A stretch of DNA of 26,886 bases. It comes from Jaapia argillacea MUCL 33604. Lineage: Eukaryota > Basidiomycota > Agaricomycetes > Jaapiales > Jaapiaceae. Both the position numbers and the translations under genes were made by a program. Position 1 is the stretch's first letter; each line of letters starts with the position of its first letter. The stretch spans positions 1 through 26,886 of the forward strand of contig KL197785.1 of NCBI GenBank assembly GCA_000697665.1, given 5' to 3'. Below, piece by piece: positions 21,688-26,886 of the stretch. Below the pieces are notes generated by a model that had not been told where the DNA came from, searched no databases, and saw nothing but the letters and a program-made list of their open reading frames with translations.

Positions 21688-21980
21688 TAAGTCTGCTTCA
21701 TTAGGAGGAGATTAGATAGGTGGATCGGCCGGAGGTTGGACGTATCGTTGGTTTTTCTTGGAGGGGATTAGGCTCATTTTCCATCAGCATACCCCATTTA
21801 ATATCGCATCATTTCGCTAGTATCCATCCTGTCATTACTTGTATGTAACTTAGAATGCCCACCAACTGCAATTCATGTGGATTTTTCGTCAAGTCCATTG
21901 TTGAGATGTTTAAGTGTTTGGAACAAGCTCAAACACCTTATTGCCCATTCTTCCTTCTTCCTTCTCATCATCTCACTACC

Positions 21981-22431
21981 ATGGCCCATCCTGCAGCATA
22001 CCCTGAGACCCTCCAACTTTACCTTGCCCACCGTGGCCATCTGGCCTTCAGAGCTGAGGAGAGGTTAAGGAACTTCCCCAAGTTCTTTCCCTCTCTCGAT
22101 GACTTCTATGAATGGGCGACTCGGGCCAATGAACTCCATGTTAGTACAGTTTTCTCTGACACACATACTGGCTGTTCACACCTAATGGCCATAGAACGAG
22201 CACACCTGGAACAAGATGGCCATCTCCTTCTATCCCCACACGGTCCCTGATGACCCGTACGACTGGCAGAGTTACTGCAACCAAGTTGATGATTGGTTCA
22301 TGCAGTATCATCGGTTGGATGATGAGCTGACTCGGTGCCCAGTTTGCAACGATCAAGAAGAGGCCGACAGAGGATCTGCGCCTTCGGGAGTTTGTGAGAA
22401 ATGTGGATGCACTCCCCATGTCACTGAGTGA
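21981..22431 (+). CDS. Small intact accessory protein with Cys-rich C-terminus (131 aa)
   Basis: Exon 1 (21981-22139) and exon 2 (22195-22431) flank a canonical 55-bp intron (GTTAGT..ATAG). They join in frame to 131 aa with no internal stop. Start MAHPAAYPETLQLYLAHRG; an upstream in-frame ATG at 21855 is less likely because the sequence before 21981 is not protein-like. The N-terminal part is helical (FRAEERLRNFPKFF, DFYEWATRANEL). The C-terminal part has CPVC, then a 19-residue loop, then CEKCGC, a CxxC..CxxC zinc-ribbon-like arrangement. Trp/Tyr-rich stretches (DDPYDWQSYCNQVDDWFMQYH) lie between. Family unknown. It is the last gene before the retrotransposon and one of three unbroken genes here. 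Zinc binding is inferred. Confidence 0.65.
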
Positions 22432-22473
22432 AGGGGGGGAGCTTTTATCTGTGGGGATGGTGGAGGGATGGAC

Positions 22474-22776
22474 TGTCAGCAACAAACAACAACCAGGGAA
22501 GTGACTGGCAGCAGCGCCAGATGAGGAGTGCAAATAGCAACAAGGAGTAATGAGGTCGACTGATGACACACTGGTGTGGCTGGTTTGGAATAGACCAGCT
22601 CAAGACTGGCGTTTGCATTAAGATGGTACAAGCTTATATACTACATGGCTGTCCTAAGAATAGTCTGATGGTGCAATAAGGTGTCATACCAAGTCAAGAG
22701 AGATCTTAATGCTACTGATTAGAATGATAGGGAATGTACTATAGGTCATGTGATGGAAAACAAAAAGAACATGACA
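22474..22776 (-). repeat. 3' LTR of the Gypsy element, 303 bp
   Basis: The segment begins TGTCAGC and ends CATGACA, giving the TGTCA..TGACA inverted ends typical of LTRs. It abuts a polypurine tract on the pol side. Only one LTR is in the window, so identity to a partner and target-site duplication cannot be checked. Confidence 0.75.
22633..22640 (-). promoter_or_regulatory. TATA box within the LTR
   Basis: TATATAAG reads on the minus strand about 137-144 bp into the LTR, in the right place and orientation to start the element's own transcript. This copy is the 3' LTR, so it would drive transcription leftward, into the 3' side of the plus-strand 131-aa gene. Confidence 0.5.
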
Positions 22777-22779
22777 TTA

Positions 22780-22789
22780 CCCCCCTCTC
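22780..22789 (-). other. Polypurine tract of the Gypsy element
   Basis: GAGAGGGGGG on the minus strand lies three bases before the LTR start TGTCATG. This is the usual plus-strand primer site position in Ty3/Gypsy elements. Confidence 0.7.
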
Positions 22790-22802
22790 AAGGTCCATGT
22801 CC

Positions 22803-23723
22803 TCATGGATCGTCGTTACAATCTAAGATATCAAACAGGAGTGCATGAACTTGCAAGGAACGTAAAATCAGACGTTCAGGCGGTCTGTACACCAGATGTT
22901 CCTGATGGAACGTCTTCATTAAATCCCCTCGTTGTTCCTTCACGAACTTCCAATCCATCCATTGATTGTCACCAGAAGGTTGACCTTTCCATTTTACCAT
23001 GTATTGAATACTACCGTTGTGTTCACGATATTGGGTAAGAGCTTCAATTTCTTGCTCGGAACCATCGCTGACAACTGTAGGAGGGGGTAGCGGTTGCTTC
23101 TGATTCTTGAATTCGCCCTTCTTGAAGGGATGGAAGTAAGCTTCGTTGAATATGGGGTGGATGCGTCGTTTCTTCCATTCAGTGGGAAGAGCAAGTTCGT
23201 AAGCAGATCCATGTTGTTTTATGATTTTAAAAGGGCCATATTGTTTGTCATCCAATTTCTTCATTGGACGATCCATCGTGATATTCGTAGCTTCTAACCA
23301 GACCATGTCGCCAATTTTGAAATGATATGAGTCGGACTGCTTTCGGTCGTAGTATAACTTCATTTGTTCCTGTGCTTTGGCCTTGGCATCATCCCAAGTT
23401 CGTCGCATACGATCGTGGAAGTCTTGAACAGACTTGTTATTGGCTTTTCTTCGATAATTGACTCTGGTCCACGGATGTCTGCCGTATAATAAATAGAATG
23501 GAGAGTAACCGGTGGTTGAGTGAGGTTTATTGTTATACGCGAATTCGGCCTGGGAGATCCAATCATACCAGTCATCCTGATGATGGTTGATGAAGATACG
23601 GAGATAGAGTTCAACCTCTTGGTTTACGCATTCTGTTTGTCCATTGGTCTGAGGATGATAGGCAGTCAATGGATTCATGCTAATTCCCATAAGGCTGTGA
23701 AGCTCTTTCATGAAATTTGACAC
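22803..23723 (-). pseudogene. Gypsy pol segment: integrase C-terminal half and chromodomain
   Basis: This 306-aa segment begins within the integrase core, with HPQTNGQTE (the Glu of the DDE triad is present). It runs through the region LYGRHPWTRV and the GDMVWL...PFKI SH3-like part, and ends in a chromodomain (YMVKWKGQ...WMDWKFV, residues ~225-270). Chromodomains target such elements to methylated-histone chromatin. It is separated from the preceding segment by TGA at 23754-23756, just before KVVSDQGTQF, where related integrases usually have Arg. Confidence 0.88.
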
Positions 23724-23753
23724 GAATTGAGTTCCTTGATCACTGACAACCTT

Positions 23754-25160
23754 TCAGGGATACCCGAATTCGCACCACCATCTATCGCGGAAAAGTCGAG
23801 CAACTCCGGGTGCGGATAGTTCAGTGGTGATGGGAAGAAGTCGTATATTCTTGGCTAGGTGATCGGTTATGACGAGAAGAGCGTCACATCCTTTGGAAAT
23901 AGGCAGTGGACCAATAATGTTGATTCCGATGATTTCTCCAGGTAAATCTGGTATTTGGTTTGGGTGTAAGGGAGCGTGTGTAGCACCTCGACGTGGTTTC
24001 AGACGTTGACAATCAACACATCCTTCAACATACTTCTTGACATCATAGTGAATAGTGGGCCACCAATAATCTCGTGTGATTAACTGATGAGTTTTGGCGG
24101 CTCCAGGATGTCCTGCTTCTGGTATGTCATGATGATGCCAAATAATTTCTTCACGAATTGTCAGGTCTTTTGGAACATATATTCGATCTTTCCATTCTAT
24201 TATTCCGTCATGCTCCTCGAAGCCTGGCTTCTTTATTTGAAGAGCAATCTCCACTGATTTGTCTGTTTTTCTTCTGGCATGTTTTATCATTCCCAGAATG
24301 GCAGTATCACTTCCTTTGAATACAACCTCGTTTGATCTCATCCAATGTTGGAACCAATGAGGTTTTAGCATTGTGATGTTGTTGTTATCATTTTCTTGTC
24401 CATCGCTAGGATCTTGGCGATGAGATAACAAGTCGGCTTTGGTGTTCTCCTTGCCAGCTTTGTGTTGGAGTGTAAAATGATATTCGGCTAATTCCGTGTA
24501 CCACTGTGCTTGTCTTTGGCTGAGTTTCTGCAGGGAGCGGAAATATGTGAGGTTTTGATGATTGGTAAGAACCTCAAATCCTTGCTCCACTCCAAGAAGG
24601 TAGTGATGCCATTCTCTGAGGGCTTTCATTATCGCAAGCATTTCTTTGTCGTAAATTTCATAGTTTCGTTCAGCGTCGTTCATGGATTTGGACATAAAGG
24701 TGATCAGAACCCATTTTCCCTCTTGATGCTGGGAGAGCACAGCTCCTACTGCATAGTTGGAAGCATCCGTCTCTACGCGATACTTATCGGTGTTGGTAGG
24801 ATGATGAAGGACAGGTGTGGAAGTAATCACTGTTTTAAGCTTTTCAAAAGCTTGTTGTTGACTATCAGTCCAGTGAAAGTTGGTTTTCCCGGTGAGGTCA
24901 TTTAACGGTCGTGTGATCTCACTAAACCCTTTTATGAATCGTTGGTAGAAGTTGCAGAATCCAAGGAAGGATTGGACGTCTTGTTTGGACTTCGGCAAAG
25001 GCCATCCAAGTACTCCTTGAACTTTGACTGGGTCAAGAGAGATTTGTCCTGCAGACACAATATGTCCTAAGTATTCCACGGTTTCCTTCTCGAATTCGCA
25101 CTTCTCTGGTTTGAGATATAATTTATGCTGTCGTAGCACTTCCAGGACTTGTCTGGTCAC
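23754..25160 (-). pseudogene. Gypsy pol segment: RT thumb, RNase H, integrase N-terminal part
   Basis: This 468-aa segment starts at the end of the reverse transcriptase (LKPEKCEF, VEYLGHIVS). It continues with RNase H (VETDASNYAVGAVLSQ, YDKEMLAIMKAL, VLTNHQNLTYF) and the integrase HHCC zinc domain (HHHDIPEAGHPG ... CVDCQR), then the start of the integrase core (IGINIIGPLP). In relatives the motifs read TDH and a Asp-containing VDIIGPLP-type motif; here both catalytic Asp positions are Asn. It is bounded by in-frame TGA codons at 25161-25163 and 23754-23756. Confidence 0.88.
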
Positions 25161-25844
25161 TCATTGATTATCCTCCAGGGTTTTGGTAAATATTAATATG
25201 TTGTCCATGTAGATGATAACATGACCATTGTTGATTAGTTCACGAAAGATTTCGTTCATCATGGTCTGAAATGTGGCAGGGGAGTTGGTTAACCCAAAGA
25301 ACATAACCAGAGGTTTGAACAATCCTCGATTAGTTCTAAAGGCGGCCTTCCATTCGTCTCCTTCTTTGATGCAGATGTTCTTATATCCCCAGCAAACATC
25401 TAATTTTGTGAAGTATTTGGCGTCTTTTAATTTATCGAACAGTTCTCCAATGAGTGGAAGGGGATAACAATTTTTGATCGTCATCTCGTTGAGTTTTCGG
25501 TAGTCCTGTACCAGTCGAAGTCGTCCATCCTTCTTTTTGACAAAGAAGAAAGGTGATGCCATAGGCGATTTGGAAGGTCTGATACATCCAGTTTTCAGAT
25601 TTTCTTCTAGGAACTTGTCAAGTTCCTTTTGTTCGCTTGGCAACAGTGGGTCTAGTTTACAGTCTGTAGGTGTTGAACCTGGTTTCAGTTCTATGGCATG
25701 ATCCCAGATCTGCGAGTCAGGGGTGTTTTCGAAATCCTCCTTGGTGAAAACGTCCATGAAGTCATGGAATTGTGGAGATACAATCTCAGTCCAATGCTTC
25801 TTTTCGCGTTTTAGTTCTGCGTCGATGGCCAATTGTGTTGACAA
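25161..25844 (-). pseudogene. Gypsy pol segment: reverse transcriptase fingers and palm
   Basis: This 227-aa segment shows the RT landmarks PSKSPMASPFFFVKKKDG, LRLVQDYRKLN, KLDVCWGY, FGLTNSPATFQ and the active-site box IIYMDNILIFT. The second Asp of the usual YxDD box is Asn here. The frame continues from the protease segment through TGA 25857-25859 and into the next through TGA 25161-25163. Confidence 0.88.
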
Positions 25845-25856
25845 TGTACCGGTAGC

Positions 25857-26366
25857 TCATGTGCGAGCAGGATCGAAATCAGTTACAAAGACTCTATCCC
25901 CCCTCCTAAGGTGAGATTCCAGATCACCACCGCCATCGTCAGGGAAGTCAACGTCACCCAACCCAAGTGAATGGCCAATGTCCGCGCGACAAAGAAGGCT
26001 CGGCGTAACCCCACAGACAGAGGGACAGCAGCTAAAGCCAAGCGTGTTATCAATCCAATTGATGTCAGGGTTGTGGTTTGTCAACCAATCATAACCAATA
26101 AAGATATTATGACATGCCAGCATCATAACACATAAGGAAATCAATTCTGTATGACCAAACATTTCCAACTCGACTTGACAATAGTGAGTGATGGATGTCG
26201 AATTGCGAGTTCCGTCAGTGTTGTAAACTGCCGCAGGTCTAGACAATTTGACAGTGTCCAGGCCAAGCTTGTCGACATACTTAGCGTCGATGGCTGAGAA
26301 GGTACATCCTGAATCGATCAATGCCTTCTCTGAGAAGACTTCCTGAGTCTGAAGGTTCTTGATTCA
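25857..26366 (-). pseudogene. Gypsy pol segment: aspartic protease
   Basis: The retropepsin motif ALIDSGCTFSAID (catalytic Asp in DSG) lies near 26310, preceded by LQTQEVFSEK. The frame is closed upstream by a TGA at 26364-26366 and downstream by TGA 25857-25859 after DPART. The C-terminal part links to the RT. Beyond about 26390 no gag-like zinc knuckle (CCHC) is found. Confidence 0.8.
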
Positions 26367-26379
26367 GCCGCTGTTGTAA

Positions 26380-26395
26380 TATAATTGCAATTATA
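26380..26395. repeat. 16-bp perfect palindrome TATAATTGCAATTATA
   Basis: The sequence equals its own reverse complement over all 16 bases. It lies right where recognisable Gypsy coding sequence ends and unrelated DNA begins, so it may mark an insertion or deletion junction. Confidence 0.6.
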
Positions 26396-26600
26396 CCAGC
26401 AAATGGCTAGGAGTGTATTGCAACAAACCCCAGCAAATCTATTGCAATAAGTCCCAGGTCCACAGGCAGTGGCATAGCTTGGCCAGCTAGGACCTGCTGG
26501 GACCTACTGGGACCATGTGGACCATGTGGACCTGACTCAGGGGATGTCCATATATAGCTAGCTACCTAAACTGGTAAATAGCTGAAAAAGCAGAATAAAA
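26396..26600. other. Non-coding stretch with short direct repeats
   Basis: There is no open frame of note. GGACCTGCTGGGACCTACTGGGACC and GGACCATGT repeats occupy 26485-26535, and a TATATAGCTAGCTA tract lies near 26553. It may be the edge of another element continuing to the right. Confidence 0.4.
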
Positions 26601-26886
26601 GAGTGGAATAAATCGGGAAAAATCGGGAAAAATCAGAATAAATTGCACTAGGGTAGGCAGAGGATTTGGTGCTGTGTGGCAGGTCACATGACCTTCCCAA
26701 AATGGTAAAATCATCAATTGGACCTGGAAAAATGTGGGAAAAATCAGGAAAAATCAGAATAAATTCTCCTAGGGTAGGAAGGCTGGTTGGGGGTTGGGGG
26801 TGGTTATCAGATCATATGACCATCCTAAATGGTAAAACCATCAATACAGGCCCAGGAAAATCAAGAAAAAATCGAGAAAAATCGGA
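26601..26886. repeat. AT-rich tandem repeat, about 121-128-bp unit, running off the window
   Basis: AATCAGAATAAATT occurs at 26631 and 26752 and CTAGGGTAGG at 26648 and 26769, both 121 bp apart. ATGACC(T/A)TCC..AAATGGTAAAA follows in both units, with a small G-rich expansion (GGTTGGGGGTTGGGGGTGG) in the second. Runs of GGGAAAAATCGGGAAAAATC flank the units, and a third unit seems to start at the window's end. Confidence 0.75.

Larger units (their letters stand above)
2739..22431. mobile_element. Putative composite KDZ transposon with TET/JBP and accessory genes (ends not defined)
   Basis: The core is certain: a KDZ transposase (6408-10462), a TET/JBP oxygenase (10690-12050) and a divergent HMG-like gene (12723-15233), a combination described for basidiomycete KDZ elements. 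I extend the element outwards over genes A/B and the plus-strand genes to 22431 because they share decay pattern, intron style and ACTCGGT-type upstream motifs. No terminal inverted repeats or target-site duplications were located, so the true borders could be much closer in (for instance the motif clusters at about 5.7-6.2 kb and 20.6 kb). Confidence 0.5.
22474..26395 (-). mobile_element. Ty3/Gypsy LTR retrotransposon with chromodomain (chromovirus), decayed and 5'-incomplete
   Basis: A single minus-strand pol frame covers protease, reverse transcriptase, RNase H, integrase and a C-terminal chromodomain, followed by a polypurine tract and a 303-bp LTR. All four open segments are in one frame and are separated only by TGA codons. 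The gag region and 5' LTR are not seen: recognisable pol stops at about 26390, where a palindrome and AT-rich repeats begin, so the element was truncated or interrupted there. It sits 43 bp after the stop of the 131-aa gene. Confidence 0.9.

Noticed and set aside
24510-24905. Plus-strand open frame of about 130 codons
   Set aside because: It lies antisense to RNase H/RT coding sequence of the Gypsy element, which has clear family motifs.
2739-26366. Alternative genetic code with UGA meaning Arg
   Set aside because: TGA also serves as the natural terminator of the intact 131-aa gene, and the contexts after the internal TGA codons are varied; CpG decay explains the data with fewer assumptions.

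Overview
The window looks like transposon-dense nuclear DNA of a mushroom-forming basidiomycete (Agaricomycetes). The reasons are multi-exon genes with introns of about 40-65 bp, a KDZ-family (Kyakuja/Dileera/Zisupton) DNA transposase with its N-terminal CxC2 cysteine cluster, a TET/JBP-type oxygenase next to it, and a chromodomain-bearing Ty3/Gypsy retrotransposon. I cannot name the species. I see no bacterial-style operon, CRISPR array, rRNA or tRNA.

Layout. 1-2.7 kb: a broken, Lys/Arg-rich, ubiquitin-protease-like gene cut off by a 170-bp tandem repeat, then gene-poor DNA with a degraded coding remnant. 2.7-5.65 kb: two paralogous four-exon genes (B and A) on the minus strand. 5.7-6.2 kb: a cluster of ACCGACTCGGT-type repeats. 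6.4-10.5 kb: the KDZ transposase (minus), largely reconstructible across ten exons but with six in-frame TGA codons, one TAA and one frameshift. 10.7-12.05 kb: a TET/JBP 2-oxoglutarate/Fe(II) oxygenase (minus) that reads through intact (399 aa). 12.7-15.2 kb: a divergent plus-strand gene resembling the HMG-like accessory gene reported for KDZ elements. 15.4-16.4 kb: an intact 238-aa minus-strand gene. 16.7-20.35 kb: a long plus-strand gene with a proline-rich region, an acidic run, a Cys-rich Zn-cluster-like segment and a C-terminal coiled coil, carrying a MITE-like insertion in one intron. 20.8-21.7 kb and 22.0-22.4 kb: two more plus-strand accessory genes, the second intact (131 aa). 22.5-26.4 kb: a decayed minus-strand Ty3/Gypsy chromovirus with its 3' LTR. 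26.4-26.9 kb: a short palindrome and AT-rich tandem repeats running off the end.

How it fits together. My reading is a large multi-gene KDZ element (about 16-20 kb; its ends are not defined) that carries its own predicted 5-methylcytosine oxygenase, later invaded by a Gypsy element and a small non-autonomous element. The KDZ-TET/JBP-HMG association is known from basidiomycete comparative genomics; I do not recognise the other accessory genes (A/B pair, 238-aa gene, Zn-cluster gene, two short 3' genes). The most striking pattern is the decay. Nineteen of the twenty in-frame stops I can place are TGA, and where a family motif lets me judge, they sit where Arg is expected. That is the signature of CGA-to-TGA (CpG-to-TpG) change, as expected from deamination of methylated cytosine. 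Catalytic Asp-to-Asn losses in the Gypsy element fit the same chemistry on the other strand. The oxygenase gene itself is unbroken.
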